Below, piece by piece: positions 55,279 through 64,000 of a stretch of 64,000 nucleotides of DNA (positions are counted from its first letter, which is position 1; every line of letters begins with the position of its first letter). A program made the position numbers and the translations under genes. This stretch comes from Pseudomonas cerasi (GTDB taxonomy: Bacteria; Pseudomonadota; Gammaproteobacteria; Pseudomonadales; Pseudomonadaceae). The stretch lies in NCBI RefSeq assembly GCF_900074915.1, contig NZ_LT222319.1, positions 4,621,001 to 4,685,000 of the forward strand, given 5' to 3'. The notes beneath the pieces are model-generated. The model worked only from the letters and a program-made list of their open reading frames with translations. It did not search any database and was not told the DNA's origin.

Positions 55279-55297
55279 GCGCCCGTAAAACGGGCGC
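55279..55297 (-). terminator. hairpin after greA
   Basis: GCGCCCG (55279-55285) pairs with CGGGCGC (55291-55297) over TAAAA, five bases after the greA stop. The T-run on the minus strand is short, so termination may be weak. Confidence 0.5.
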
Positions 55298-55302
55298 CAG
55301 CA

Positions 55303-55779
55303 TCAGATGTGACGTACTTCGATGATTTCGTACTCGATAACGCCACTCGGCGTTTTCACCACGACGACATCACCTTCTTCCTTGGCAATCAAGGCACGGG
55401 CAATGGGCGAGCCCACTGAAATCTTGCCTTTCTTGATATCCGCTTCGTCCTCACCCACGATCTGATAGACCACGCTTTCGTCAGTCTCGACGTTAGCGAT
55501 TTCGACTGTCGTGCCGAAAATCACCTTGCCGGTGTGCGGAATAGTCGTGACGTCGATGATCACAGCGTTCTGCATGCGGCCTTCGATGTCACGTATACGC
55601 GCCTCGACCATCCCCTGCTGCTCGCGGGCAGCATGGTATTCGGCGTTTTCCTTGAGGTCGCCCAGTTCGCGCGCAGTACCGATGTCCTGGCTCAACTTGG
55701 GACGGACCACCTTGGTCAGGTGGGTCAGTTCTTCTTCCAGGGCGCGAGCGCCCTGGACGGTCATTGGGTATTTGATCAT
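55303..55779 (-). CDS. greA: transcription elongation factor GreA
   Basis: A 158-residue GreA with the N-terminal coiled coil (ARALEEELTHLTKVVRPKL) that enters the RNAP secondary channel and a C-terminal FKBP-like domain (YQIVGEDEADIKKGKISVGS). It rescues backtracked polymerase. Its start overlaps the carB stop (ATGA), so it is cotranscribed and translationally coupled with carB. Confidence 0.97.
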   Translation of the reverse strand: MIKYPMTVQGARALEEELTHLTKVVRPKLSQDIGTARELGDLKENAEYHAAREQQGMVEARIRDIEGRMQNAVIIDVTTIPHTGKVIFGTTVEIANVETDESVVYQIVGEDEADIKKGKISVGSPIARALIAKEEGDVVVVKTPSGVIEYEIIEVRHI

Positions 55780-58700
55780 GCCTTCAATCCTGCATGGAGA
55801 TCCTGCAAGCGACGTACAGTCTTCTCCGGACCAAACTTGAGCGCTTCACAAATCGCTTCGCCTGCTGCAATGGTAGTGGTGCAGTAAATCTTGTGCTGCA
55901 GGGCGTTGCGACGGATGGAGTAGGAATCCGCGATCGACTGGCGACCTTCGGTGGTGTTGATGATCAGGGTGACTTCGTCATTCTTGATCATGTCGACCAC
56001 ATGCGGACGGCCTTCGGTCACCTTGTTGACGCGACGCACTTTCAGGCCTGCCGCTTCGATCAGCTTGGCAGTGCCTGCGGTGGCAACGATCTCGAAACCG
56101 AGATTGATGAGGTCACGAGCGACCGCTTCAACCAGAGGCTTGTCATCGTCACGTACGCTGATAAACGCGGTACCGCCAGTTGGCAGCACTTCGCTCGCGC
56201 CCATCTGGGCCTTGGCAAACGCTTCACCGAAGGTATCACCCACACCCATCACTTCACCGGTCGATTTCATTTCCGGGCCGAGGATCGGGTCAACGCCAGG
56301 GAATTTGGCAAACGGGAACACTGCCTCTTTCACGCTGTAGAAGTTCGGAATGATTTCCTTGGTGAAGTTCAGCTCTTTCAGGGTTTTGCCTGCCATCACG
56401 CGGGCAGCGATCATCGCCAGCGAAACACCGATGCACTTGGAAACGAACGGCACGGTACGCGATGCGCGCGGGTTGACTTCAATGACGTAGATGTCTTCGC
56501 CCTGAAGCGCCAGCTGCACGTTCATCAGGCCGACAACGCCCAGTTCCAGCGCCATCTTCTTGACCTGCTCACGCATTTCGTCCTGGATGTGAGCCGGCAG
56601 CGAGTAAGGCGGCAGCGAGCACGCGGAGTCACCGGAGTGAACGCCCGCCTGCTCGATGTGCTGCATGATCGCGCCGATCACCACATCAGTACCGTCGCAG
56701 ACCGCATCGACGTCCATCTCGATTGCGCAGTTCAGGAAGTGGTCCAGCAGCACAGGGCTGTCGTTGGACACCTGAACCGCTTCGCGCAGGTAACGCTTGA
56801 GTTCGTCTTCCTGGTAAACGATTTCCATCGCACGGCCACCCAGTACATAGGACGGACGCACCACCAGTGGATAACCGATCTTCGCTGCGGCACGAATCGC
56901 TTCGTCTTCGCTGCGCACCGTGGCGTTTGGCGGCTGACGCAGATTCAGACGCTCGACCATGTGCTGGAAGCGCTCGCGGTCTTCGGCACGGTCGATGGCA
57001 TCAGGGCTGGTGCCGATGATCGGTACGCCGGCGGCCTCAAGAGCCCGCGCCAGTTTCAGAGGCGTCTGGCCACCGTACTGGACGATCACACCTTTCGGCT
57101 TCTCGACACGGACGATTTCCAGCACGTCTTCCAGGGTAACAGGCTCGAAGTACAGACGGTCCGAGGTGTCGTAGTCAGTGGAGACGGTTTCCGGGTTGCA
57201 GTTGACCATGATGGTCTCGTAACCGTCTTCACGCAGTGCCAGCGCGGCGTGCACGCAGCAGTAGTCAAACTCGATACCCTGGCCGATACGGTTCGGGCCG
57301 CCACCCAGGATCATGATCTTGTCACGCGTCGAAGGGTTGGCTTCGCACTCTTCCTCGTAGGTCGAGTACAGGTACGCGGTGTCGGTTGCGAACTCGGCGG
57401 CACAGGTATCGACGCGCTTGTAGACCGGGAACACTTCCAGCTTGTGACGATGAGTCCGCAGGTTTTTCTCGGTAACGCCCAGCAGCTTGGCCAGACGCGC
57501 GTCAGAGAAGCCCTTGCGCTTGAGACGGAACATCAGGTCGCGGTCGATCGCCGACAGACCCAGGGTCTTGATCTTCTCTTCGTCCTTGATCAGGTCTTCG
57601 ATCTGCACCAGGAACCACGGGTCGATCATGTTCATGGCGAAGATTTCTTCGACCGTCATACCGGCGCGGAAGGCATCGGCGACGTACCAGATACGCTCGG
57701 CGCCCGGCACGGTCAGCTCGCGCTTGAGCGTGCTCATGCTTTCCGGATGGCTCAGATCCAGTTTCGGATCAAGACCGCACACACCGACTTCCAGACCGCG
57801 CAGGGCTTTCTGCAGGGATTCCTGGAAGGTACGGCCGATGGCCATCACTTCACCGACCGACTTCATCTGAGTGGTCAGACGCGCATCCGCCTTGGCGAAT
57901 TTCTCGAAGGCAAAGCGCGGCAGCTTAGTGACGACGTAGTCGATCGACGGTTCGAACGAAGCCGGGGTCTTGCCGCCAGTGATTTCGTTCGACAGCTCGT
58001 CGAGGGTGTAGCCGACGGCCAGCTTGGCGGCAACGCGGGCGATCGGGAAGCCGGTCGCCTTGGAGGCCAGCGCCGAGGAGCGCGATACACGCGGGTTCAT
58101 CTCGATCACGACCATACGGCCGGTGTTCGGGCAGATGCCGAACTGAACGTTGGAACCACCGGTTTCAACGCCGATCTCGCGCAGCACTGCCAACGAGGCA
58201 TTACGCAGGATCTGGTATTCCTTGTCGGTCAGGGTCTGTGCAGGCGCCACGGTGATCGAGTCACCGGTGTGCACACCCATCGGGTCGAAGTTTTCGATCG
58301 AGCAGACGATGATGCAGTTGTCCTTTTTGTCGCGGACAACTTCCATTTCGTACTCTTTCCAGCCGATCAGCGATTCGTCGATCAGCAGCTCCTTGGTTGG
58401 CGACAGGTCCAGACCACGGGCGCAGATTTCTTCGAACTCTTCACGGTTGTAAGCAATACCGCCGCCGGTACCACCCATGGTGAACGAAGGACGGATGATG
58501 CAAGGGAAGCCGAGCTTTTCAAGCACCGCGTTGGCTTCTTCCATGCTGTGCGCAATACCGGAGCGCGGGCACGCCAGGCCGATGGACTTCATCGCCTTGT
58601 CGAAACGCGAACGGTCTTCTGCCTTGTCGATGGTGTCGGCGTTGGCGCCGATCATTTCGACACCGAACTTCTCCAGAACGCCTTCGCGCTCCAGATCCAG

Positions 58701-58997
58701 TGCGCAGTTCAGAGCCGTCTGGCCGCCCATGGTTGGCAGCAGTGCGTCAGGACGCTCTTTTTCGATGATCTTGGCAACGGTCTGCCACTTGATCGGCTCG
58801 ATGTAGGTGGCGTCGGCCATGGCCGGGTCAGTCATGATGGTGGCCGGGTTGGAGTTCACCAGGATCACGCGGTAACCCTCCTCGCGCAGAGCCTTGCAGG
58901 CCTGGGCGCCGGAGTAGTCGAATTCACAGGCCTGGCCGATCACGATGGGGCCGGCGCCGAGAATCAGGATGCTTTTAATATCTGTACGTTTTGGCAT
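55776..58997 (-). CDS. carB: carbamoyl-phosphate synthase large subunit
   Basis: A 1073-residue protein with two ATP-grasp halves (carboxyphosphate and carbamoyl phosphate domains), an oligomerisation domain between them and a C-terminal allosteric MGS-like domain. It begins MPKRTDIKSILILGAGPIVIG. It makes carbamoyl phosphate for arginine and pyrimidines using ammonia from CarA. It follows carA after a 136-nt gap. Confidence 0.97.
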   Translation of the reverse strand: MPKRTDIKSILILGAGPIVIGQACEFDYSGAQACKALREEGYRVILVNSNPATIMTDPAMADATYIEPIKWQTVAKIIEKERPDALLPTMGGQTALNCALDLEREGVLEKFGVEMIGANADTIDKAEDRSRFDKAMKSIGLACPRSGIAHSMEEANAVLEKLGFPCIIRPSFTMGGTGGGIAYNREEFEEICARGLDLSPTKELLIDESLIGWKEYEMEVVRDKKDNCIIVCSIENFDPMGVHTGDSITVAPAQTLTDKEYQILRNASLAVLREIGVETGGSNVQFGICPNTGRMVVIEMNPRVSRSSALASKATGFPIARVAAKLAVGYTLDELSNEITGGKTPASFEPSIDYVVTKLPRFAFEKFAKADARLTTQMKSVGEVMAIGRTFQESLQKALRGLEVGVCGLDPKLDLSHPESMSTLKRELTVPGAERIWYVADAFRAGMTVEEIFAMNMIDPWFLVQIEDLIKDEEKIKTLGLSAIDRDLMFRLKRKGFSDARLAKLLGVTEKNLRTHRHKLEVFPVYKRVDTCAAEFATDTAYLYSTYEEECEANPSTRDKIMILGGGPNRIGQGIEFDYCCVHAALALREDGYETIMVNCNPETVSTDYDTSDRLYFEPVTLEDVLEIVRVEKPKGVIVQYGGQTPLKLARALEAAGVPIIGTSPDAIDRAEDRERFQHMVERLNLRQPPNATVRSEDEAIRAAAKIGYPLVVRPSYVLGGRAMEIVYQEDELKRYLREAVQVSNDSPVLLDHFLNCAIEMDVDAVCDGTDVVIGAIMQHIEQAGVHSGDSACSLPPYSLPAHIQDEMREQVKKMALELGVVGLMNVQLALQGEDIYVIEVNPRASRTVPFVSKCIGVSLAMIAARVMAGKTLKELNFTKEIIPNFYSVKEAVFPFAKFPGVDPILGPEMKSTGEVMGVGDTFGEAFAKAQMGASEVLPTGGTAFISVRDDDKPLVEAVARDLINLGFEIVATAGTAKLIEAAGLKVRRVNKVTEGRPHVVDMIKNDEVTLIINTTEGRQSIADSYSIRRNALQHKIYCTTTIAAGEAICEALKFGPEKTVRRLQDLHAGLKA

Positions 58998-59061
58998 GGG
59001 TTGTCACTCAAATCCGCAGGTCAGTCGGCAAGCCGTCTTGAACATTTGTCTGAGGTGGCCT

Positions 59062-59098
59062 GGGCGGCAGCGACCGGACATTGAGTCCGGGGCCGCCC
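59062..59098 (-). repeat. compound hairpin between carA and carB
   Basis: GGGCGGC (59062-59068) pairs with GCCGCCC (59092-59098), and inside it CCGGAC (59074-59079) pairs with GTCCGG (59085-59090). The structure lies in a 136-nt spacer with no gene; in P. aeruginosa PA4757 occupies this place. No T-run follows. Confidence 0.55.
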
Positions 59099-59133
59099 TG
59101 GGCACCTGCGTATTACCGTCTCAAGGCAACCGG

Positions 59134-60270
59134 TCAGCTGCGCTTGGCCATGGCTTCGATAAAGCGATCGAACAAAGGCGCGACGTCGTTCGGGCCCGGG
59201 CTCGCTTCAGGGTGACCCTGGAAGCTGAATGCGCTCTTGTCGGTCAGCTCGATACCCTGCAGGGTGCCGTCGAACAGCGACTTGTGAATGGCGCGAACGT
59301 TGCCCGGCAGGGTCGCCTCATCCACCGCAAAACCGTGGTTCTGGCTGGTGATCATGACCACACCGGTGTCCAGATCCTGGACCGGATGGTTGGCACCGTG
59401 GTGGCCGTGGCCCATCTTCACGGTCTTGGCACCCGCAGCCAGCGCCAGCAACTGGTGGCCCAGGCAGATGCCGAACACCGGAATGTCGGTTTCCAGCACT
59501 TCCCTGATCGCCTTGATGGCGTAATCGCACGGCTCCGGATCACCTGGGCCGTTGGACAGGAAAACGCCGTCCGGCTTGTAGGCGAGCACTTCACTGGCAG
59601 GCATTTGTGCAGGCACCACGGTTACGCGGCAACCGCGCTCGACCAGCATGCGCAGGATGTTGACCTTGACGCCGTAATCGTAAGCGACCACATGATAAGG
59701 CAGCTCGGACGCGGCGATTTCAGGGTGGCTGTCGGTTTTCAGATCCCAGACGCTGGAGCGCCACTCGTAGGTATCCTTGGTGCAGACTTCCTTGGCCAGA
59801 TCCATGCCCTTGAGGCCCGGAAAGCTGCGAGCAGCGGCAATGGCCGCCTCTTCGGTGATGTTATCACCGGCCAGGATGCAGCCGTTCTGGGCGCCTTTCT
59901 CACGCAGGATGCGGGTCAGGCGACGCGTGTCGATGCCAGCGATGGCAACGACGTTGTTGGCTTTCAGGTAATCACCGAGGGACAGCTTGTTACGCCAGTT
60001 GCTGGCTACCAGAGGCAGGTCGCGAATGACCAGGCCGGCGGACCAGACGCGATCCGACTCTGCGTCTTCAGGGGTGGTGCCGGTGTTGCCGATATGCGGG
60101 TAAGTCAGGGTAACGATCTGCTGGGCGTAGGAAGGATCGGTAAGAATTTCCTGATAGCCTGTCATTGCGGTGTTAAACACCACCTCACCAACGGTCTGAC
60201 CGTCGGCTCCAATGGCTTCGCCGCGAAAAATGCTGCCATCAGCAAGGGCGAGTATGGCTGGCTTAGTCAA
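59134..60270 (-). CDS. carA: carbamoyl-phosphate synthase small (glutaminase) subunit
   Basis: A 378-residue class I glutamine amidotransferase. The triad is C269 (FGICLGHQ), H353 and E355 (GHPEASPGP). It hydrolyses glutamine and channels ammonia to CarB. The start codon is TTG at 60270 with GGGAGG five bases upstream. A terminator-like structure lies 45 nt upstream. Confidence 0.96.
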   Translation of the reverse strand: MTKPAILALADGSIFRGEAIGADGQTVGEVVFNTAMTGYQEILTDPSYAQQIVTLTYPHIGNTGTTPEDAESDRVWSAGLVIRDLPLVASNWRNKLSLGDYLKANNVVAIAGIDTRRLTRILREKGAQNGCILAGDNITEEAAIAAARSFPGLKGMDLAKEVCTKDTYEWRSSVWDLKTDSHPEIAASELPYHVVAYDYGVKVNILRMLVERGCRVTVVPAQMPASEVLAYKPDGVFLSNGPGDPEPCDYAIKAIREVLETDIPVFGICLGHQLLALAAGAKTVKMGHGHHGANHPVQDLDTGVVMITSQNHGFAVDEATLPGNVRAIHKSLFDGTLQGIELTDKSAFSFQGHPEASPGPNDVAPLFDRFIEAMAKRS

Positions 60271-60315
60271 GAAGACCTCCCGTAAATAAAACCTGAAAGG
60301 GCGATCGCAGGCTGC

Positions 60316-60352
60316 AAAAAAGCGGAATGACGTAGTTACGTCACCCCGCTTT
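60316..60352 (-). terminator. terminator or attenuator upstream of carA
   Basis: On the minus strand AAAGCGG (60352-60346) pairs with CCGCTTT (60325-60319) outside an inner stem TGACGT/ACGTCA, followed by TTTTTT. Only 45 nt separate the T-run from the carA start, too little for an obvious promoter, which suggests transcriptional attenuation. Confidence 0.6.
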
Positions 60353-60387
60353 CTTATGGAATCATCTGCGCGCTTTTAGTGGACACA

Positions 60388-60417
60388 CTAAAGCTTTAGC
60401 TTACAGAAAAGGCCCAT
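60388..60417 (-). CDS. possible nine-residue carA leader peptide
   Basis: A short frame ATG (60417) to TAG (60390-60388) encodes MGLFCKLKL, with GGTGG nine bases upstream. It lies just before the terminator-like structure, as in pyrimidine attenuation leaders. This is inference; a nine-codon frame could be chance. Confidence 0.3.
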   Translation of the reverse strand: MGLFCKLKL

Positions 60418-60458
60418 TTTGGTCTACCACCAATGAGCCTGAAATGCGGGGAAATGCG

Positions 60459-60480
60459 ACAGGGCCACGAATGGCCCTGT
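60459..60480 (-). repeat. hairpin after dapB
   Basis: ACAGGGCCA (60459-60467) pairs exactly with TGGCCCTGT (60472-60480) over a four-base loop, six bases after the dapB stop. There is no T-run, so it may protect the mRNA end. Confidence 0.5.
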
Positions 60481-60486
60481 ATGAAA

Positions 60487-61290
60487 TCAATGCAGACCCA
60501 ACACATCCTGCATGTCATAAAGCCCAGGTGCCTTGCCGTCGAGCCACATTGCAGCCCGAACGGCACCCTTGGCGAAGGTCATGCGACTGGATGCCTTGTG
60601 CGTGATCTCGACCCGCTCACCGTCCGCGGCGAACAGCACGGTGTGATCACCCACCACGTCACCGGCACGAATGGTCGCAAACCCGATGGTCTGGCGATCA
60701 CGCGCACCGGTCTGCCCCTCACGACCGTAGACCGCAACCTTTTCCAGATCACGACCCAGCGCATTGGCAACCGCTTCACCCATGCGCAAGGCGGTGCCGG
60801 ACGGCGCGTCGACCTTGTGCCGATGGTGCGCCTCGGTGATTTCGATATCAACCTCATCACCCAGAACGCGCGCAGCGGTGTCGAGCAGCTTCAGACACAG
60901 ATTCACACCGACGCTGAAGTTGGCAGCAAAGACGATCGGAATGTCTTTACCCGCCTCTTCCAGACGCAGCTTTTCTTCCGTGCTGAAACCGGTGGTACCG
61001 ATAATCATCGCCTTGCCCGCCTTGCGACAGAACGCCAGATTTTTCAGCGTCACCGAAGGATGAGTGAAGTCGATCAAAACGTCGAACTCGTCCGCCACCT
61101 TTGCCAGATCACCCGACAGCGGCACGCCGATACGGCCCAGCGCAGCCAGTTCGCCCGCATCAGCGCCCACCAGCGTGCTGTCAGGACGATCAATAGCGGC
61201 GGTCAAGCCGGCGCCCGGTGCCTGCTGAACCGCCTCGATCAAGGTCTTGCCCATACGCCCGGCGGCGCCTACTACAGCAATACGTCGCAT
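60487..61290 (-). CDS. dapB: 4-hydroxy-tetrahydrodipicolinate reductase
   Basis: A 267-residue reductase of lysine/diaminopimelate synthesis. It has the NAD(P)-binding VVGAAGRMGKT (6-16) and the catalytic H155, H156, K159 in ITEAHHRHKVDAPSGTA. It lies between dnaJ and carA, as in other pseudomonads. Confidence 0.96.
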   Translation of the reverse strand: MRRIAVVGAAGRMGKTLIEAVQQAPGAGLTAAIDRPDSTLVGADAGELAALGRIGVPLSGDLAKVADEFDVLIDFTHPSVTLKNLAFCRKAGKAMIIGTTGFSTEEKLRLEEAGKDIPIVFAANFSVGVNLCLKLLDTAARVLGDEVDIEITEAHHRHKVDAPSGTALRMGEAVANALGRDLEKVAVYGREGQTGARDRQTIGFATIRAGDVVGDHTVLFAADGERVEITHKASSRMTFAKGAVRAAMWLDGKAPGLYDMQDVLGLH

Positions 61291-61311
61291 GCCCTGCTCC
61301 CGTTGATAGCC

Positions 61312-62454
61312 TTACAGATCGCCGAAGAAACGCTTCACACCCTCAAACCAGCCACTGGCTTTCGGAGAGTGGGACTCGTCGCTTTCAAGCGAGGTGCGGA
61401 ACTCTTCAAGCAGCTCGCGCTGGCGCTTGCTCAGGTTGACCGGGGTTTCGACTGCAACACGGCACATCAAGTCACCGGCACCGCCGCCACGCACTGGAGC
61501 GACGCCCTTGCCACGCAAGCGGAACTGCTTGCCGGTCTGGGTACCTTCGGGGATTTTCAGTTTGACGCGACCGTCGAGCGTCGGCACTTCAAGCTCGCCG
61601 CCCAGCGCTGCATCGGTGAAGCTGATAGGCACTTCGCAGAACAGGTGCTTGCCGTCACGCTGGAAGATCGCGTGTTCGCGCACATTGATCACGACATACA
61701 GGTCGCCGGTAGGGCCACCCTGGGTACCCGCCTCGCCTTCGCCAGACAGACGAATGCGGTCACCAGTATCGACACCTGGCGGCACTTTGACGGAAAGCGT
61801 CTTGGACTCTTCGACGCGGCCTTCGCCATGACAGGAATCGCACGGATCGGAAATGATCTTGCCGTGGCCGTGGCAGCGCGGGCAGGTTTGCTGCACAGAG
61901 AAAAAACCCTGCTGCATGCGCACCTGACCAATACCACCGCACGTAGGGCATGTGACAGGCCAAGAACCCTTCTTGGCACCGCTGCCGTCGCATGGCTTGC
62001 AGTTGACCAGCGTCGGAACGCGGATATTCACGTTAGTACCGCGAACTGCCTCTTCCAGATTCAGCTCCAGCGTATAGCGCAGGTCGCTGCCGCGCTGAGC
62101 GCCGCCACGACCACCGCCGCCACCGGCACGGCCGCCGCCAAAGAAGTCGCTGAACACATCGCCGAAGATATCGGAGAAGTTGGCGCCACCGGCACCGCCA
62201 CCAAAACCACCGCCGCCACCCATGCTCGGGTCGACACCGGCATGGCCATACTGATCGTAGGCCGCGCGCTTGCTGGCGTCGGAAAGCACTTCGTAGGCCT
62301 CGTTGGCCTCTTTGAACAGCTCTTCCGATGCTTTGTCATCAGGGTTGCGGTCAGGGTGATGCTTCATCGCCAGACGGCGATAAGCCTTCTTCAGGTCCGC
62401 CTCGCTGGAGCCTCGCTCCACTCCCAACACTTCGTAATAATCACGCTTTGCCAT
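61312..62454 (-). CDS. dnaJ: chaperone DnaJ (Hsp40)
   Basis: A 380-residue type I DnaJ. The J domain has HPD at 33-35, then a G/F-rich region, four CxxCxGxG zinc repeats (CKPCDGSG, CPTCGGIG, CPRCHGHG, CDSCHGEG) and the substrate-binding C-terminal domains. It stimulates DnaK. The ATG at 62454 gives MAKRDYYEVLG; a longer upstream frame is rejected. Confidence 0.97.
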   Translation of the reverse strand: MAKRDYYEVLGVERGSSEADLKKAYRRLAMKHHPDRNPDDKASEELFKEANEAYEVLSDASKRAAYDQYGHAGVDPSMGGGGGFGGGAGGANFSDIFGDVFSDFFGGGRAGGGGGRGGAQRGSDLRYTLELNLEEAVRGTNVNIRVPTLVNCKPCDGSGAKKGSWPVTCPTCGGIGQVRMQQGFFSVQQTCPRCHGHGKIISDPCDSCHGEGRVEESKTLSVKVPPGVDTGDRIRLSGEGEAGTQGGPTGDLYVVINVREHAIFQRDGKHLFCEVPISFTDAALGGELEVPTLDGRVKLKIPEGTQTGKQFRLRGKGVAPVRGGGAGDLMCRVAVETPVNLSKRQRELLEEFRTSLESDESHSPKASGWFEGVKRFFGDL

Positions 62455-62780
62455 AATTCTTCCGCACTCTTGAGGACGTTCGGCGAAAGCTCTCCTGAGC
62501 CACACCAAACTCGTTGAGCCCCATACAGGCCCGGACCCAACTCACGTCGATTCAACGATCCTGGTCTTCGTTCAGAGCCAGATGCATCCGGCCGAGAAAG
62601 CGGCAGAATGATTCGCCACGCAGGAGCGTCGCGATCTTGCCACGTGGCTTGCGGAGCAACTCCGCACGCCGAAATTTTTGCTTGTTCCAGACACGCCAAC
62701 GCGGGAGCAAGCTCCCGCGCGGCGACATCCTACCAGTCAGCGCTCGAAAGAGGTCAACCGGCTTTCAAGTGAGCCTGCGC
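62455..62780. other. dnaK-dnaJ intergenic region with two hairpins
   Basis: The 326 bases contain no gene. Two palindromes lie within it: GCGGAG-CAA-CTCCGC (62651-62665) and the REP-like GCGGGAGC-AA-GCTCCCGC (62701-62718). GGAAG before 62454 is the dnaJ ribosome-binding site. No heat-shock promoter could be assigned with confidence. Confidence 0.6.
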
Positions 62781-64000
62781 TTACTTGTGGTCTTTTACTT
62801 CTTCAAACTCGGCGTCGACAACATCGTCAGCCTTGGCAGTTTCTTCAGCTGGCTTGGCCGCAGCGTCCGGGTTTTCAGCCTGCTCGGCGTACATCTTCTG
62901 AGCGATTGGCGCGGAAACCTTGGACAGCTCTTCAACCTTGGCTTCAATGGCGGCCTTGTCGTCGCCTTTGATAGCGGCCTCCAGAGCAACCAGTGCAGCT
63001 TCTACCGCAGTCTTCTCTTCAGCAGTGACCTTGTCGCCCGCGTCAGCGATCATCTTGCGAGTCGAGTGGACCAGCGCATCACCCTGGTTACGGGCAGAGG
63101 CCAGCTCTTCGAACTTGCGATCTTCTTCGGAGTTGACTTCAGCATCGCGAACCATCTGCTGAATTTCTTCCTCGGACAGACCGGAGTTGGCCTTGATCAC
63201 GATGGACTGCTGCTTGCCGGTGGCCTTGTCTTTCGCGCCAACGTGCAGGATGCCGTTTGCGTCGATGTCGAAGGTCACTTCGATCTGTGGCACGCCACGT
63301 GGAGCAGGTGGAATCTCGGCCAGGTCGAACTTGCCCAGCGACTTGTTCTGACCGGCTTGCTTACGCTCGCCTTGCAGGACGTGGATGGTTACCGCGTTCT
63401 GGTTGTCATCGGCAGTCGAGAACACCTGGGATTTCTTGGTAGGAATCGTGGTGTTTTTCTCGATCAGCGCAGTCATCACGCCGCCCATGGTTTCGATACC
63501 CAGGGTCAGCGGGCTGACGTCCAGCAGCAGAACGTCTTTGACATCACCGGCCAATACTGCGCCCTGGATGGCAGCGCCCATGGCAACGGCTTCGTCAGGG
63601 TTGACGTCTTTACGTGCTTCTTTGCCGAAGAACTCGGTCACCAGCTTCTGCACCAGCGGCATACGCGTCTGACCACCGACCAGAATCACGTCGTTGATCT
63701 TGCTGATATCGATACCCGCGTCTTTCAACGCCATGCGGCAAGGCTCGATGGTGCGCTGAACCAGGTCTTCAACCAGCGATTCCAGCTTGGAGCGGGAGAT
63801 CTTCACTACCAGGTGCTTAGGACCGGTTGCGTCTGCAGTGATGTACGGCAGATTGACTTCGGTCTGGGTGCTGGAAGACAGCTCGATCTTGGCTTTTTCG
63901 GCAGCTTCTTTCAGACGCTGCATCGCCAGCGGATCACCCTTGAGGTTCATGCCGCTTTCTTTCTTGAATTCGTCGACGAAGTAGTCGATCAGACGAATGT
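62781..64000 (-). CDS. dnaK: chaperone DnaK (Hsp70), 5' part outside window
   Basis: The last 405 or so residues are present; the frame runs off the right edge. It begins IRLIDYFVDEFKKESGMNL, covers the end of the nucleotide-binding domain (ILVGGQTRMPLV), the linker DVLLLDVSPLTLGIE, the substrate-binding domain and the helical lid, and ends EFEEVKDHK. It folds proteins with DnaJ and GrpE and restrains RpoH. Confidence 0.97.
   Translation of the reverse strand, partial: IRLIDYFVDEFKKESGMNLKGDPLAMQRLKEAAEKAKIELSSSTQTEVNLPYITADATGPKHLVVKISRSKLESLVEDLVQRTIEPCRMALKDAGIDISKINDVILVGGQTRMPLVQKLVTEFFGKEARKDVNPDEAVAMGAAIQGAVLAGDVKDVLLLDVSPLTLGIETMGGVMTALIEKNTTIPTKKSQVFSTADDNQNAVTIHVLQGERKQAGQNKSLGKFDLAEIPPAPRGVPQIEVTFDIDANGILHVGAKDKATGKQQSIVIKANSGLSEEEIQQMVRDAEVNSEEDRKFEELASARNQGDALVHSTRKMIADAGDKVTAEEKTAVEAALVALEAAIKGDDKAAIEAKVEELSKVSAPIAQKMYAEQAENPDAAAKPAEETAKADDVVDAEFEEVKDHK

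Noticed and set aside
55794..59084. 1096-codon open frame on the plus strand opposite carB
   Set aside because: It mirrors carB codon for codon; long antisense frames are common in GC-rich genes, and the translation (many His/Arg/Gln, no domain) looks non-coding.
60433..62517. 694-codon plus-strand frame crossing dapB and dnaJ
   Set aside because: It spans two real genes on the other strand and shows no domain.

Overview
The window is ordinary core chromosome of a Pseudomonas. Gene order matches the conserved pseudomonad blocks: mla / kds-lpt-rpoN-pts, sodA-pmbA-tldD-yhdP-rng-maf-mreDCB-gatCAB, and pnp-rpsO-truB-rbfA-infB-nusA-rimP-tRNA-secG-tpiA-glmM-folP-ftsH-rlmE-yhbY-greA-carBA-dapB-dnaJK. 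Protein sequences and the GTGGGAG-type REP repeats suggest the P. syringae group. That species-group call is inference; the genus call is firm.

Layout. 1-3359 (minus): the Mla phospholipid-transport operon mlaFEDCB, then ibaG, which is cut by the window edge. 3664-10703 (plus): KDO synthesis (kdsD, kdsC), LPS export (lptC, lptA, lptB), then the sigma-54/nitrogen-PTS cluster rpoN-hpf-ptsN-rapZ-ptsO. 10728-12190 (minus): a Fur-box-controlled manganese superoxide dismutase locus that looks shortened. It keeps sodA and its TPR neighbour, lacks fumC, and carries what looks like a broken fagA. 12437-24515: pmbA/tldD peptidase subunits, darP, a nitrilase, yhdP, rng, maf and mreDC. 24699-29151: mreB, then the tRNA amidotransferase gatCAB on the other strand. 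29152-38797: a less conserved stretch with REP repeats, an RlpA-like lipoprotein, a cation antiporter, a carboxymuconolactone decarboxylase-like protein, an AEC transporter, a Tat-exported PhoD phosphatase, a doubly broken methyltransferase, and a DUF748/DUF2845 pair. 38798-54809 (minus): a BON protein, then translation, RNA-decay and envelope genes including tRNA-fMet and tRNA-Leu. 54913-64000: yhbY (plus), then greA, carB, carA, dapB, dnaJ and the 3' part of dnaK (minus).

The genes fall into a few working groups: outer-membrane building and upkeep (mla, kds, lpt, yhdP, mre), the translation machinery (rpsO, infB, nusA, rimP, rbfA, truB, tRNAs, gatCAB, darP, hpf), nitrogen/carbon regulation (rpoN, PTS-Ntr), and protein quality control (ftsH, dnaJK, tldD/pmbA). 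I found no CRISPR array, intact insertion sequence, prophage or defence island. No large undescribed system is evident. The most notable signals are the decayed sod locus, the pseudogenised methyltransferase, an apparent ATT start in mreC, a sigma-54-like element before rpoN, and an attenuator-like leader before carA.
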